Part shown: positions 25,180 through 34,300 of the stretch, in pieces
How the letters are laid out: the number at the start of each line of letters is the position of its first letter
Numbering within the stretch: the first letter of the stretch is position 1
Assembly (NCBI RefSeq): GCF_049860565.1
Contig: NZ_CP172056.1
Coordinates: forward strand, 1,054,001-1,118,000
Source: Desulfitobacterium_A nosdiversum
GTDB lineage: Bacteria; Bacillota; Desulfitobacteriia; Desulfitobacteriales; Desulfitobacteriaceae
Length of the DNA: 64,000 bases
Reading direction: 5' to 3'
The notes under the pieces: model-generated
What the model was told of the DNA's origin: nothing
The model's input: only the letters and a program-made list of their open reading frames with translations
The model's database searches: none
Made by a program: the position numbers and the translations under genes

Positions 25180-26181
25180 ATGAAGCGGTTCATGGTCGTA
25201 CTTATCGTGATTTTCTTAGGACTGGCACTTACCTTAACAGGCTGCGGAAGCCAAGCCTCACTCACGAAAATAAAACTTTCGGAGGTGACTCATTCGCTTT
25301 TCTATGCTCCTCAGTATGTCGCCTTAACTCAGGGATTCTTTAAAGAAGAAGGGCTGGAGCTTGAACTCTTAAACGGTGAAGGTGCAGATAAAGTCATGAC
25401 AGGTGTTTTGTCAGGTCAGGTCGATATCGGGTTTGCCGGTCCGGAAGCCAGTGTTTATGTTTATAACGAAGGCAAAGAGGATAACAGTGTTGTTTTTGCC
25501 CAACTGACCAATGGAGACGGAACATTCCTTATGGCCCGTAAACCCGATCCGAATTTCAAATGGAGCGATGTCAAGGGTAAAACAATCATCGGCGGACGAA
25601 AAGGCGGAATGCCGGAAGTCATCCTTCAATACGTTCTGCGTAATAATGGTTTAACTCCTGGAAAAGATGTCATGATCGATACGACGATGCAATTTGCAGC
25701 GATGCCGGGTGCTTTTATGGGAGGCAAGGGAGATTATGTGATTGTTTTTGAGCCAACGGCCTCAGAGATGGAGAAGGCAGGAAAAGCGTTTGTTGTAGCT
25801 TCTCTGGGAAAATCGAGCGGTGAGGTTCCCTATACTGCTTATTTTACTAAAAGAAGTTATCTCGAAAAAAATCCTCAAACGATTCAGAAGTTCACAAATG
25901 CCATCTATAAAGGTCAGCTTTGGGTGGCCAGCCATACGCCGGAGGAAATTGCCAAAGCTATCAAACCCCAATTTCCAGATTCCAGTGATGATATTTTAAT
26001 CAGTGTTATAAAGCGGTATAAGGAGCAAAATACCTGGAAGAAAGATCCTGTTTTATTGGAAAAAGATCTTATGGTATTGCAAAAAGCCTTACAGGATGCC
26101 GGTGAACTCAATAAAACTGCCCCCTATGATAAAGTTGTTACCCAAACATTCGGTGAGACTGCGATAAAAAATATTAAATAA
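25180..26181 (+). CDS. ABC transporter substrate-binding lipoprotein, SsuA/THI5-like
   Basis: This is the extracytoplasmic receptor of the preceding transporter. A lipoprotein signal peptide ends in LTGC (Cys22). The mature part is a two-lobed type 2 periplasmic-binding fold with the NMT1/THI5-type signature FYAPQYVALTQGFFKEEGLE near residues 45-64 and DIGFAGPEASVYVYN near 88-102. At 333 residues it is complete. Such receptors bind sulfonates, nitrate, bicarbonate or pyrimidine precursors; nothing here selects among these. AGGGAGG precedes the ATG and a terminator follows. Confidence 0.88.
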   Translation: MKRFMVVLIVIFLGLALTLTGCGSQASLTKIKLSEVTHSLFYAPQYVALTQGFFKEEGLELELLNGEGADKVMTGVLSGQVDIGFAGPEASVYVYNEGKEDNSVVFAQLTNGDGTFLMARKPDPNFKWSDVKGKTIIGGRKGGMPEVILQYVLRNNGLTPGKDVMIDTTMQFAAMPGAFMGGKGDYVIVFEPTASEMEKAGKAFVVASLGKSSGEVPYTAYFTKRSYLEKNPQTIQKFTNAIYKGQLWVASHTPEEIAKAIKPQFPDSSDDILISVIKRYKEQNTWKKDPVLLEKDLMVLQKALQDAGELNKTAPYDKVVTQTFGETAIKNIK

Positions 26182-26214
26182 TCCACATAAAATACCCTAT
26201 ATACGCGTATTTAC

Positions 26215-26250
26215 TTTCAGGTGGAGCTTTTGTACTCCACCTGAAATTTC
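26215..26250 (+). terminator. intrinsic terminator after the ABC transporter operon
   Basis: TTTCAGGTGGAG (26215-26226) pairs exactly with CTCCACCTGAAA (26235-26246). A short T-rich tail follows. Confidence 0.85.
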
Positions 26251-26399
26251 CAATAAAAAGAAAATAAAGGAAATTAAGGTTTAAAAATAGAAGGAATTTA
26301 CAATTTTGCGATAGAAGTATAAAGTATATCTTTAATAAGGCAGAGATAAACTAAAGCAGGAATTGAAATTTCTATTTTTATAAAACTAGGTGAAGTTGA

Positions 26400-27404
26400 A
26401 TGGATGGTTATTGGGACCGATTTTTAATTCTAATTTTATTGATTTTGGCTTCATATATCATTTTTTTGAAAAGGAAGCATTATCGTTTTATTGAGTCCTT
26501 AAAATCGGGTTCAGTTATTGGTCAAATTGCCTTCGAAAAGACAGTCTTGGGAATGGCTGCAATTTCACCTGAGTTAAAGCATCTCGAAATTAATCCTTCA
26601 TACTGTGATATTATGGGCTATTCCAAAGACGAATTAATGAAAATGACACAGAAGGATTTACTTCATTCTGAAGAATATGAAAGAAATACAATTTTGGTAC
26701 GCGATCTTTTTGCGGGCAAAGCGGATTCCTTCCAAACGATTAATCGCTATATCCACAAAGACGGGCATATTATTTGGGGAAGGGCTATCGTATCGTTAGT
26801 TCGAGACGGTAAAAATAATCCGAAGTTTTTAGTTAACCAGATTCATGATATTACTGCGAGTAAAAAAACCGAAGAGATATTACAAAATGCTAAAATCAAA
26901 GCGGAGACTTTAGCAAGTATAGATTATTTAACAGGCTGCCTCAACCGCAGAGCCTTTATGAAACGGATCGAAGAAGAGCTTGCCAGAGCTAAGCGGAATC
27001 AAACGAATCTGTCTCTAATTCTTGTCGATATCGATAATTTTAAATTGATTAACGATCTTAATGGTCATTTAGCCGGCGACTTTATTTTGCAGCGGTTTAC
27101 CGAGTGTTTGAACAAAGGGTCGCGCGCGTATGATTTTATCGGACGCTTTGGGGGAGAAGAGTTTATCATTTGTCTCCCGGATACTGAGCTTCAAGATGCG
27201 TTTTTAATTGCTGAGCGGATGAGACAGGATATCGAAGAAATGACGAGTTACTATGAAGATATCTTAATTAAGGTTACGGGAAGCTTTGGTGTAGCTTGCT
27301 CAACGTTTAAAAGTGAGGATCCCATTAATTCCTTAATCGCAAGAGCAGATCAAGCTATGTATAAAGCTAAGAGCCTAAAAAATCGCGTATATAAATCTGC
27401 GTAA
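26400..27404 (+). CDS. PAS-GGDEF diguanylate cyclase
   Basis: This 334-residue protein makes cyclic di-GMP from two GTP. One N-terminal transmembrane helix (about residues 5-23) is followed by a PAS/PAC sensor (about 40-160) and a GGDEF domain (170-334). The active-site motif is GGEEF in FIGRFGGEEFIICLPD, an accepted functional variant. An RxxD inhibitory site (RAYD) lies exactly five residues upstream, so product inhibition is expected. The PAS ligand is unknown. The gene stands alone; the stop codon lies just 5 bp before the -35 box of the next transcript. Confidence 0.92.
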   Translation: MDGYWDRFLILILLILASYIIFLKRKHYRFIESLKSGSVIGQIAFEKTVLGMAAISPELKHLEINPSYCDIMGYSKDELMKMTQKDLLHSEEYERNTILVRDLFAGKADSFQTINRYIHKDGHIIWGRAIVSLVRDGKNNPKFLVNQIHDITASKKTEEILQNAKIKAETLASIDYLTGCLNRRAFMKRIEEELARAKRNQTNLSLILVDIDNFKLINDLNGHLAGDFILQRFTECLNKGSRAYDFIGRFGGEEFIICLPDTELQDAFLIAERMRQDIEEMTSYYEDILIKVTGSFGVACSTFKSEDPINSLIARADQAMYKAKSLKNRVYKSA

Positions 27405-27409
27405 TTATA

Positions 27410-27438
27410 TTGTAATGCTGATTTTATAGTGCTATAAT
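27410..27438 (+). promoter_or_regulatory. promoter of the tryptophan T-box transcript
   Basis: TTGTAA (27410-27415) and TATAAT (27433-27438), spaced by 17 nt, lie immediately upstream of the T-box leader. Confidence 0.65.
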
Positions 27439-27444
27439 ATTATA

Positions 27445-27735
27445 AACTGTTGACGAGGAAGTAAAACCGCAAAACCAACTTCTTAGAGAGTCGGGGTAGG
27501 TGGAAGCCTGACAGGTAACGGAGCGGGTAAATGGGCCTCCGAGGGCGGAGCAAAAAAGTCAGGAATGGCTTAAGTAGCTTCCGACGCATAGCCGGCGTTA
27601 TGGGGCTAAGGGTGTGATGGCACTCTGCACAAGAGGATGCACAGGATATGCGTTAGCATAAGTGCATCAATTAAGGTGGTACCGCAGGTTATACGCCTGT
27701 CCTTTAAGCTTATTAAGGACAGGCGTTTTTGATTT
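27445..27735 (+). promoter_or_regulatory. T-box leader, tryptophan type
   Basis: The leader has the Stem I elements GACGAGGAAGT, AGAGAGTCGG and GGTGGAAGCC. The specifier region reads AAATGGGCCTCC, where CCTC would pair with the 5' GAGG; this places UGG, the tryptophan codon, at 27532-27534. The T-box sequence AAGGTGGTACCGCAGG is at 27673-27688, and a strong terminator ACGCCTGTCCTTTA/TAAGGACAGGCGT ends at about 27730 with TTTTT. It precedes an ABC transporter of the TrpX type, so transport should rise when tRNA-Trp is uncharged. Confidence 0.88.
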
Positions 27736-27762
27736 TAAAATTAAATGAGGAGGTTTCTTCCA

Positions 27763-28770
27763 ATGAAAAGAAAGTTTGCAATGCTTATGTCCGTCATTTT
27801 ATCGATTGCCATGGTATTATCCGTTGCCGGGTGCGGAACCCAAGGCAGCACCAACAACACGACTGCTTCATCTGAGAAGAAAAAGGTAGGAATTGTTCAA
27901 ATCGTCGAGCATCCCTCTTTAAACACAATCCGCGAATCCATTATCAAAGAATTAGCGGACAAAGGGTATAAAGACGGCGAAAATATTACGATTGATTATC
28001 AAAATGCGCAAGGAGATCAAACCAATTTAAAAACGATTTCTCAAAAATTCGTTAACAATAAATATGATCTGATTATCGCAATTGCTACTCCTTCAGCTCA
28101 AGCCGTCATCAGCGAAACAAAGACTATTCCCGTTATTTTCTCTGCCGCGACCGATCCGGTAGGCTCAGGACTCGTTAAAGATTTAAATAACCCTGGCGGA
28201 AATGTTACAGGGACTTCCGACCGTGTCTCGGCTGAAAAAATTATGGAATTGGCTAAACGCATTACCCCTAACGTCAAGACGATTGGTGCTCTCTATAATT
28301 CAAGTGAGACAAACTCAGTATCTGTAATCAACAATCTTAAAGAGTATGCTCAAAAAAATAATATGACGGTTGTCAGCGCAACTGTTACAAACTCATCTGA
28401 GGTTCAACAAGCCGTTAATTCCTTGGTAGGAAAAGTCGATGCTATTTTCTCTCCGATTGATAACACGATTGCTTCAGCAATGCCGGTGGTCGCTCAAACT
28501 GCGAACAAAGCGAAAATCCCCGTTTATGTAGGCGCTGATTCCATGGTTAAAGACGGAGGACTTGCTACGTACGGAATCAACTACACAGTTCTTGGCAAAG
28601 AAACAGCAGATATGGCTGTTGATATTTTAAAAGGTAAAAAACCTGGTGATATTCCCGTGAAGATGATGACGGATATGGATATCTACGTAAACCAAGGTAC
28701 GGCTGATGCCATTGGCGTTAAATTGCCTGACGATATTTTAAAACAAGCCGCTCAAGTGTTCGGAAAATAA
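27763..28770 (+). CDS. trpX: ABC transporter substrate-binding lipoprotein, TrpX-like (predicted tryptophan receptor)
   Basis: This 335-residue lipoprotein (lipobox SVAGC, Cys24) belongs to the ABC_sub_bind group, with VGIVQIVEHPSLNTIRESI at the start of lobe one, VIFSAATDPVGSGLV and GGNVTGTSDR in the middle, and LATYGINYTVLGKETADMA in lobe two. The family is linked to tryptophan or related aromatic uptake when under a Trp T-box, which is the case here. The ATG at 27763 has GAGGAGG upstream; an earlier in-frame ATG at 27745 overlaps that site and is rejected. Permease and ATPase genes follow. Confidence 0.88.
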   Translation: MKRKFAMLMSVILSIAMVLSVAGCGTQGSTNNTTASSEKKKVGIVQIVEHPSLNTIRESIIKELADKGYKDGENITIDYQNAQGDQTNLKTISQKFVNNKYDLIIAIATPSAQAVISETKTIPVIFSAATDPVGSGLVKDLNNPGGNVTGTSDRVSAEKIMELAKRITPNVKTIGALYNSSETNSVSVINNLKEYAQKNNMTVVSATVTNSSEVQQAVNSLVGKVDAIFSPIDNTIASAMPVVAQTANKAKIPVYVGADSMVKDGGLATYGINYTVLGKETADMAVDILKGKKPGDIPVKMMTDMDIYVNQGTADAIGVKLPDDILKQAAQVFGK

Positions 28771-28791
28771 GTAGGGAAAGGGGTATAGCCC

Positions 28792-29706
28792 ATGTCACTC
28801 GCAGCATTTCAGGGGTCCTTAGAACTGGGAATTATCTATGCAATCTTAGCTTTGGGAGTTTTTCTTTCGTTCCGCTCCTTAAACATGCCAGATTTAACGG
28901 TCGATAGCAGTTTCACCCTGGGAGCTGCCGTTTCGGTAATCATGAGTGTCAGCGGCCACCCTTTTTTAGGATTGTTAATTGCTTTTATTGCCGGCGGAGG
29001 GGCAGGCTGCATTACGGGCCTGCTCCATACAAAGCTCGAAATCCAACCGCTGCTTGCCGGAATTTTAACGATGCTGGGTCTCTATTCGATCAACTTAAAG
29101 GTAATGGGCGGAAAAGCGAATATTCCCCTTCTAAATAAGCCGACGGTTTATTCAGTTTTCGAAAAAATCGTACCTGGAGATTATTCCCGTCTTATCTTCG
29201 CAGCCTTAATTCTTATTTTTATTCTCCTTTTGTTCTATGCTTTTTTGAAAACACGTCTTGGTTTTGTACTCCGAGCAACCGGGGATAATGACCAAATGGT
29301 TCGGTCGCTTGGAGTGAACACGGATTTTATCATTTTAATCGGAATGGCTCTTTCCAATGGACTGGTCGCATTATCGGGGGCTCTGATTGCTCAGGAGCAG
29401 TCTTTTGTCGATGTTGGCATGGGAATCGGTATGGTCGTGATCGGCTTGGCTTCTGTAATTATCGGGGAAGTTGTTTTTGGAACAAAAACCTTATTCCGCC
29501 GATTAATAGCGGTTGTCTTGGGGTCAATTCTCTACCGTTTAATTATCGCCTTGGCCCTAGAGCTTGGAATGCCGCCAACAGATCTTAAGCTTGTCTCAGC
29601 AGTCATTGTAACGATAGCCATGTCTATGCCCATCATCAATAAGAAAATTGCCTTTACGCGCCGCAAATATAGGCGAAATGACTCATCACGAAAGAGTATA
29701 TCCTAA
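28792..29706 (+). CDS. trpY: ABC transporter permease, TrpY-like
   Basis: This 304-residue membrane subunit has about eight to nine hydrophobic helices of the branched-chain (BPD_transp_2) permease class. Recognisable parts are GIIYAILALGVFLSFR at the N-terminus, LNMPDLTVDSSFTLGAAV after the first helix, and RATGDNDQMVRSLGVNTDF, the loop likely to contact the ATPase. It lies 21 bp after trpX and 27 bp before the ATPase gene. The substrate is inferred from the tryptophan T-box upstream. Confidence 0.88.
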   Translation: MSLAAFQGSLELGIIYAILALGVFLSFRSLNMPDLTVDSSFTLGAAVSVIMSVSGHPFLGLLIAFIAGGGAGCITGLLHTKLEIQPLLAGILTMLGLYSINLKVMGGKANIPLLNKPTVYSVFEKIVPGDYSRLIFAALILIFILLLFYAFLKTRLGFVLRATGDNDQMVRSLGVNTDFIILIGMALSNGLVALSGALIAQEQSFVDVGMGIGMVVIGLASVIIGEVVFGTKTLFRRLIAVVLGSILYRLIIALALELGMPPTDLKLVSAVIVTIAMSMPIINKKIAFTRRKYRRNDSSRKSIS

Positions 29707-29733
29707 AATAGTGAAAGGAAGGAGAAGCCCTTT

Positions 29734-30528
29734 ATGCTAAAAATCGAAGCCATCAGCAAAACCTTTGCCAAAGGGAGTATAACGGAAAAACGGGCACTTC
29801 AGGATTTAAGCCTTTCACTGGAGGAAGGGGAATTCGTTACGGTCATTGGAGGCAATGGGGCAGGTAAATCTACGCTGTTCAATGGAATTTCCGGTGTTTT
29901 TCCAATTGACGGGGGACGGATTTATATAGATTCCCTCGATATTACCTTTGATCCCGAATTTAAACGTTCACGTTATATTGGCCGTGTTTTTCAAGATCCC
30001 TTGAAAGGGACCGCCTTTGATATGACGATCGAAGAAAACCTTGCCATTGCTTTAGCCAAAAAAGAGCGGCTGAGCTTAAGGCCCGGACTCCGAAAGAAAG
30101 ATAGTCAGCTTTTACAGGAACGGCTTGAATTATTGGAAATGGGTTTAGAGAATCGGATGAAACAGAAGGTAGGGCTGCTTTCCGGAGGGCAGCGCCAAGC
30201 GTTGACACTCTTAATGGCTACTATCATAAAGCCTAAGCTTCTGCTTCTTGATGAGCATACGGCAGCTCTCGATCCATCAACGGCTAAAAAGGTTATGGAC
30301 TTAACTCGTCAGTTTGTTGCCGAAGAGAACCTTTGTACCCTCATGATTACGCATAATATGAAAGCCTCTTTGGAATTCGGAACACGGACGATCATGATGC
30401 ATGAGGGACGAATCATCATGGACCTTCAAGGTGAAGAACGCAAGAACATGACGGTAGAAAAGCTCATTGAGCAATTTGAAAAACGAAGCGGCACCGAAAT
30501 GGATAATGACCGGATGCTGCTCGGATAA
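29734..30528 (+). CDS. trpZ: ABC transporter ATP-binding protein, TrpZ-like
   Basis: This 264-residue ATPase completes the predicted tryptophan importer. Walker A is GGNGAGKST, the signature is LLSGGQRQALTLLMA, Walker B is LLLLDEHTAALD and the switch is MITHNMKAS. In this family the Walker B region reads DEHTAALDP rather than DEPTSALD, as seen here. AAGGAAGG precedes the ATG. It is the last gene of the operon; a terminator lies at 30584. Confidence 0.9.
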   Translation: MLKIEAISKTFAKGSITEKRALQDLSLSLEEGEFVTVIGGNGAGKSTLFNGISGVFPIDGGRIYIDSLDITFDPEFKRSRYIGRVFQDPLKGTAFDMTIEENLAIALAKKERLSLRPGLRKKDSQLLQERLELLEMGLENRMKQKVGLLSGGQRQALTLLMATIIKPKLLLLDEHTAALDPSTAKKVMDLTRQFVAEENLCTLMITHNMKASLEFGTRTIMMHEGRIIMDLQGEERKNMTVEKLIEQFEKRSGTEMDNDRMLLG

Positions 30529-30583
30529 GTGATTAAATCAGGAGTATAAAAACCTAACTTGAAAATCTTAGTATTTAAAAGGA

Positions 30584-30618
30584 AAAAAGAGAGAGTGGAC
30601 AAAATCCACTCTTTTTTG
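30584..30618 (+). terminator. intrinsic terminator after trpXYZ
   Basis: AGAGTGGA (30592-30599) pairs with TCCACTCT (30605-30612), with an A-rich 5' flank and TTTTTT on the 3' side, so it could also act on the opposite strand. Confidence 0.8.
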
Positions 30619-30641
30619 TTGGAATTTCATTAGTTTACCGA

Positions 30642-30671
30642 TTTACCCCTTTAGCAGATTAAAGGTACAAT
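30642..30671 (+). promoter_or_regulatory. probable promoter of the polar amino acid transporter
   Basis: TTTACC (30642-30647) and TACAAT (30666-30671), spaced by 18 nt, lie about 50 nt before the TTG start of the binding-protein gene. Confidence 0.45.
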
Positions 30672-30720
30672 AGAAATATGCTTAATCAGAAATGTTAGTG
30701 AAATAAAGGAGTTGTTCATA

Positions 30721-31515
30721 TTGAAGAAGATTTTGGCTTTAGCTATGACTGTAGTGATGTCAGGTCTCCTGCTTGCGGGCTGCGGAAGTGCAGGATCAAC
30801 GGCAAGTGCACCAGCCAATACTGCTCCCCAAAAGATTGTTGTTGGTTTGGATGATAACTTCCCTCCTATGGGATTCCGGGATGAAAAAAATAATCTAGTG
30901 GGATTTGATATTGATCTAGCCACAGAAGCAGCTAAACGCCTAGGAATGCAGGTTGAATTCAAACCGATTGATTGGAACAGCAAGGAAGTTGAACTCAACA
31001 GCAAAAAAATCGACGTGCTTTGGAATGGCTTAACCATCACCGAGGAAAGAAAGAAAAATATTGCATTTACCAAGGCTTATATGGAAAACAGACAAATCAT
31101 TGTTGTGCTCCCAAATTCCGATATTAAGACCAAAGCAAATCTCGCTGGAAAAACGGTCGGCGTACAGGATGGAAGCTCTAGTGTCGATGCTCTTAATAAT
31201 GATGCGGCAACACTGAAAACCTTTAAGGAGCTTAAAAAGTACTCGGATAATGTCAATGCTTTATTGGATCTCAAAGCAGGACGTGTCGATGCCGTTGTTG
31301 TTGATGAGATCGTAGGCCGTTATTATACGAACAAAAAACCGGGTGAATACACGATTCTTTCGGATAACTTCGGATCTGAGGAATATGGCGTTGGGTTAAG
31401 AAAAGATGATACACAACTCCTTGAGAAAATTCAAAAGGCCTTGGATGATATGAAGAAGGATGGCAAGGCTGCCGAGATCTCCCAAAAGTGGTTCGGAGAA
31501 AATATCGTTAAATAA
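30721..31515 (+). CDS. amino acid ABC transporter substrate-binding lipoprotein
   Basis: This is the receptor of a polar amino acid importer (family 3 solute-binding protein). The lipobox LLAGC puts the lipidated Cys at 21. The mature domain shows VGLDDNFPPMGFRDE, GFDIDLATEAAKRLG, then WNGLTITEERKKNIAFT, the classic type 2 fold signatures. The TTG at 30721 is chosen because AAAGGAG precedes it by 9 nt; a TTG at 30712 directly abuts that site. The ligand (cystine, glutamine or a basic residue) is not resolved. A hairpin between it and the permease may make the receptor more abundant than the membrane parts. Confidence 0.9.
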   Translation: MKKILALAMTVVMSGLLLAGCGSAGSTASAPANTAPQKIVVGLDDNFPPMGFRDEKNNLVGFDIDLATEAAKRLGMQVEFKPIDWNSKEVELNSKKIDVLWNGLTITEERKKNIAFTKAYMENRQIIVVLPNSDIKTKANLAGKTVGVQDGSSSVDALNNDAATLKTFKELKKYSDNVNALLDLKAGRVDAVVVDEIVGRYYTNKKPGEYTILSDNFGSEEYGVGLRKDDTQLLEKIQKALDDMKKDGKAAEISQKWFGENIVK

Positions 31516-31556
31516 AGTTGTGAAGTAATTGTTACTTAAGACATAAGAAAAGTATT

Positions 31557-31588
31557 AAGGCCGATGGTATATCAACCATTGGCCTTTC
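31557..31588 (+). terminator. hairpin between binding-protein and permease genes
   Basis: AAGGCCGATGG (31557-31567) pairs with CCATTGGCCTT (31576-31586; one mismatch). The T tail is short, so partial termination is more likely than a full stop. Confidence 0.6.
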
Positions 31589-31698
31589 GATTAAGATTTT
31601 TGTTTTCATTGGTTTTACCAGAAAGAATTAATTATTGAAATTAGATATGAACTAAGGTACATTTACTTAGGACTTATTCTTTTTTAGGGGAGTAGCAT

Positions 31699-32352
31699 AT
31701 GCAGTATGTTCAACAAATTCTCGGGCCGATGTTCGATGGTACATTTGTTACGTTAGAAATGTTTTTTGCAACGATCATTTTATCCTTGCCTTTGGGCTTA
31801 ATGCTTGCTTTAGGGCGGATTTCACGCTTCAAGGCTCTTAGTTCCGGGATAGGGGTTTATATTTGGCTTTTCCGGGGAACACCGTTAATGCTCCAGCTCC
31901 TTTTCGTTTATTTTGGCTTGCCGTTTATCCCGGGCATTCACTTAACCTTGCCTGATTTTCAGGCGGCGCTCATTGCTTTCGTTTTAAACTATGCAGCCTA
32001 TTTTGCAGAGATTTTCCGCGCCGGTATTCAGTCCATTGAACGGGGCCAATATGAAGGGGCCAAAGCCTTAGGGATGACCTATAGTCAACTGATGCGCCGG
32101 ATTATTCTGCCGCAGGTCATAAAAAGAGTACTTCCGCCGGTGAGCAATGAAACGATCACTTTGGTTAAGGATACCTCGCTGATTTATGTGCTGGCGATGA
32201 ATGATTTGCTTCGTACGACACGGGCGATTGTCCAGCGGGATTTTACAACTATGCCTTTTATTGTAGCCGGTATATTCTATTTAGCGATGACGCTTGTTTT
32301 GACATGGGGCTTTCAAAAACTTGAAAAGCGTTATGCGGCTTATGATGAGTAA
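31699..32352 (+). CDS. amino acid ABC transporter permease (His/Glu/Gln/Arg/opine type)
   Basis: This 217-residue membrane subunit has about five helices. The N-terminal GTFVTLEMFFATIILSLPLG is the family start, and the ATPase-docking loop is GAKALGMTYSQLMRRIILPQ at about residues 118-137. GGGGAG precedes the ATG. The ATPase gene follows after 36 bp. The receptor gene upstream belongs to the same system. Confidence 0.92.
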   Translation: MQYVQQILGPMFDGTFVTLEMFFATIILSLPLGLMLALGRISRFKALSSGIGVYIWLFRGTPLMLQLLFVYFGLPFIPGIHLTLPDFQAALIAFVLNYAAYFAEIFRAGIQSIERGQYEGAKALGMTYSQLMRRIILPQVIKRVLPPVSNETITLVKDTSLIYVLAMNDLLRTTRAIVQRDFTTMPFIVAGIFYLAMTLVLTWGFQKLEKRYAAYDE

Positions 32353-32388
32353 TGGAACAAAAATAAGAGCGTTAAGGTGTGTAGAATA

Positions 32389-33153
32389 ATGTTAATGATT
32401 AGTGCACAAAACATTCAAAAAAACTTTGAGAAGCTTGAAGTTCTGCGGGGAGTTTCCCTTGACATTCAAAAGGGAGAAGTCGTTGCAGTCATAGGACCCT
32501 CGGGTTCTGGAAAGAGTACCTTTCTTCGCTGTTTAAACCGGCTTGAAACAATCGACGGAGGAACCATTGAGATCGAAGGAGAAAAGCTGGTGTTAACCGG
32601 AGCGGAGGGCATCCCTAAATACGCGGAAGAAGCTAAAGCTCGGATGATCTGCCGCAAGATGGGGATGGTCTTTCAACAGTTTAATTTATTTCCTCATCTC
32701 ACGGTTCTTGAAAATGTGATTGAAGCTCCTTTGACGGTTAAAGGAGTTAAACGGGAGGAAATTCTTCCGGAAGCCGAGGAGCTTCTCCGCAAAGTAGGCT
32801 TGGAAGATAAACTGAACAGTTATCCTTCGCGCCTATCCGGGGGGCAAAAACAGCGTGTCGCTATTGCCCGTGCCCTTGCAATGAAACCGGATATCTTGCT
32901 TTTCGATGAACCGACTTCGGCACTTGACCCTGAACTTACCGGTGAAGTGTTAAAGGCCATGAGGCAGCTGGCAGAAGAGCATATGACCATGATCGTGGTG
33001 ACCCATGAAATGGGTTTTGCCCGTGAGGTGGCAAACCGAGTCATCTTTATGGACAAAGGGGAAATCGTTGAACAGGGGACTCCGGAGGAAGTTATTGATC
33101 ATCCGAAGCAGCAAAGGACTCAGGCATTCTTAAATCATATCAATGAAAAATAA
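32389..33153 (+). CDS. amino acid ABC transporter ATP-binding protein (GlnQ type)
   Basis: This ATPase drives the polar amino acid importer. Walker A is GPSGSGKST, the Q-loop is MVFQQFNLFPHLTVLENV, the signature is LSGGQKQRVAIARALA, Walker B is ILLFDEPTSALDPE and the switch is VVTHEMGFA. A small insert after the first strands (LTGAEGIPKYAEEAKARMI) is known in some members. ATG at 32389 (or 32395) is preferred over an upstream GTG at 32377, which would overlap the AAGGTG site. Length is about 254 residues. Confidence 0.93.
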   Translation: MLMISAQNIQKNFEKLEVLRGVSLDIQKGEVVAVIGPSGSGKSTFLRCLNRLETIDGGTIEIEGEKLVLTGAEGIPKYAEEAKARMICRKMGMVFQQFNLFPHLTVLENVIEAPLTVKGVKREEILPEAEELLRKVGLEDKLNSYPSRLSGGQKQRVAIARALAMKPDILLFDEPTSALDPELTGEVLKAMRQLAEEHMTMIVVTHEMGFAREVANRVIFMDKGEIVEQGTPEEVIDHPKQQRTQAFLNHINEK

Positions 33154-33212
33154 GATAGGATAAATACAAAGATAAACACAAAACACAGAAGCATAAGAGA
33201 GGAGAACAAACG

Positions 33213-34271
33213 TTGAGCAAATACTGGAGCAAATTAGCGGCTGGGGTTGACCCTTATGTACCGGGCGAACAGCCTAAAGATAAGAAATATATTAAATTAA
33301 ATACGAATGAAAATCCTTATCCACCCTCACCAAGGGTTCTTGAAGCGATCAAAACGGTAGCCAATGAAAGCTTAAAGTTATATCCAGATCCTAATGGGGA
33401 TGAGTTAAAGCGCACCTTGGCTGAATATTTTGGTCTAAAAAAAGACCGGATTTTTCTTGGCAACGGTTCCGATGAAGTGTTAGCCTTTTCTTTTATGACC
33501 TTTTTCGATAGCGGCTTTCCAATTCTTTTTCCGGATATCACCTATAGCTTTTACCCCGTCTATGCGAACTTATTTAAGATCAATTATGAATTAATTCCGT
33601 TAAATGACGATTTCGCTATTCCCGTGGATCAGTTCTTCAAGCCCAATGGGGGAATCATTATTCCTAATCCTAACGCGCCTACTGGAGAATATCTGACCCT
33701 TGAAGCCATTGAAGAAATACTGCTTCATAATAATGAACATGTTGTGATTATTGATGAAGCCTATATTGACTTCGGCGGAGAATCAGCGCGGAAGCTTATC
33801 GATAAATATCCCAATCTTTTAGTTGTGCATACGCTTTCCAAATCCCGCTCGTTAGCAGGCCTAAGAGTAGGCTTTGCCATGGGCCATGAGGATTTAATTG
33901 AAGGTCTTAATCGTGTTAAAAATTCCTTCAACTCCTATACCTTGGACCGCTTAGCTCTTGCAGGAGCCGTTGAAGCGATAAAAGATGAGGCATATTTTCA
34001 AGTGACAAGTAAAAAAATCAGTCAGACGAGAGAACGCGTAACTCAGGATCTTCAGATAATGGGCTTTAAGGTGCTCCCTTCTAAAGCAAACTTTATTTTT
34101 ATCAGTCATCCGTCAGTAAAAGCGGAAGAACTCTTTTTAAAACTTAAAGAAGAATCGATCCTCGTTCGTTATTTTAAAAAACCAAGAATTGATAATTTCC
34201 TGCGTGTGAGCATTGGCAGCGATGATGAGATGGATAACTTCTTAAAAGCTATCTGCAAAATCATCGCATAA
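33213..34271 (+). CDS. hisC: histidinol-phosphate aminotransferase HisC
   Basis: This PLP enzyme transaminates imidazole acetol phosphate to histidinol phosphate. Motifs are KLNTNENPYPPSP near the N-terminus, NGSDEVL, IIPNPNAPTG, VVIDEAYIDFG and the PLP lysine in VHTLSKSRSLAGLRVG. The TTG start has AGAGGAG about 10 nt upstream. At 352 residues it is complete. No other his genes are nearby, and related paralogs serve in other amino acid routes, so aromatic or other aminotransfer cannot be excluded. It is convergent with plsC. Confidence 0.88.
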   Translation: MSKYWSKLAAGVDPYVPGEQPKDKKYIKLNTNENPYPPSPRVLEAIKTVANESLKLYPDPNGDELKRTLAEYFGLKKDRIFLGNGSDEVLAFSFMTFFDSGFPILFPDITYSFYPVYANLFKINYELIPLNDDFAIPVDQFFKPNGGIIIPNPNAPTGEYLTLEAIEEILLHNNEHVVIIDEAYIDFGGESARKLIDKYPNLLVVHTLSKSRSLAGLRVGFAMGHEDLIEGLNRVKNSFNSYTLDRLALAGAVEAIKDEAYFQVTSKKISQTRERVTQDLQIMGFKVLPSKANFIFISHPSVKAEELFLKLKEESILVRYFKKPRIDNFLRVSIGSDDEMDNFLKAICKIIA

Positions 34272-34300
34272 TGTCTGGTTTAATGGGCGATCCGTCAGAT

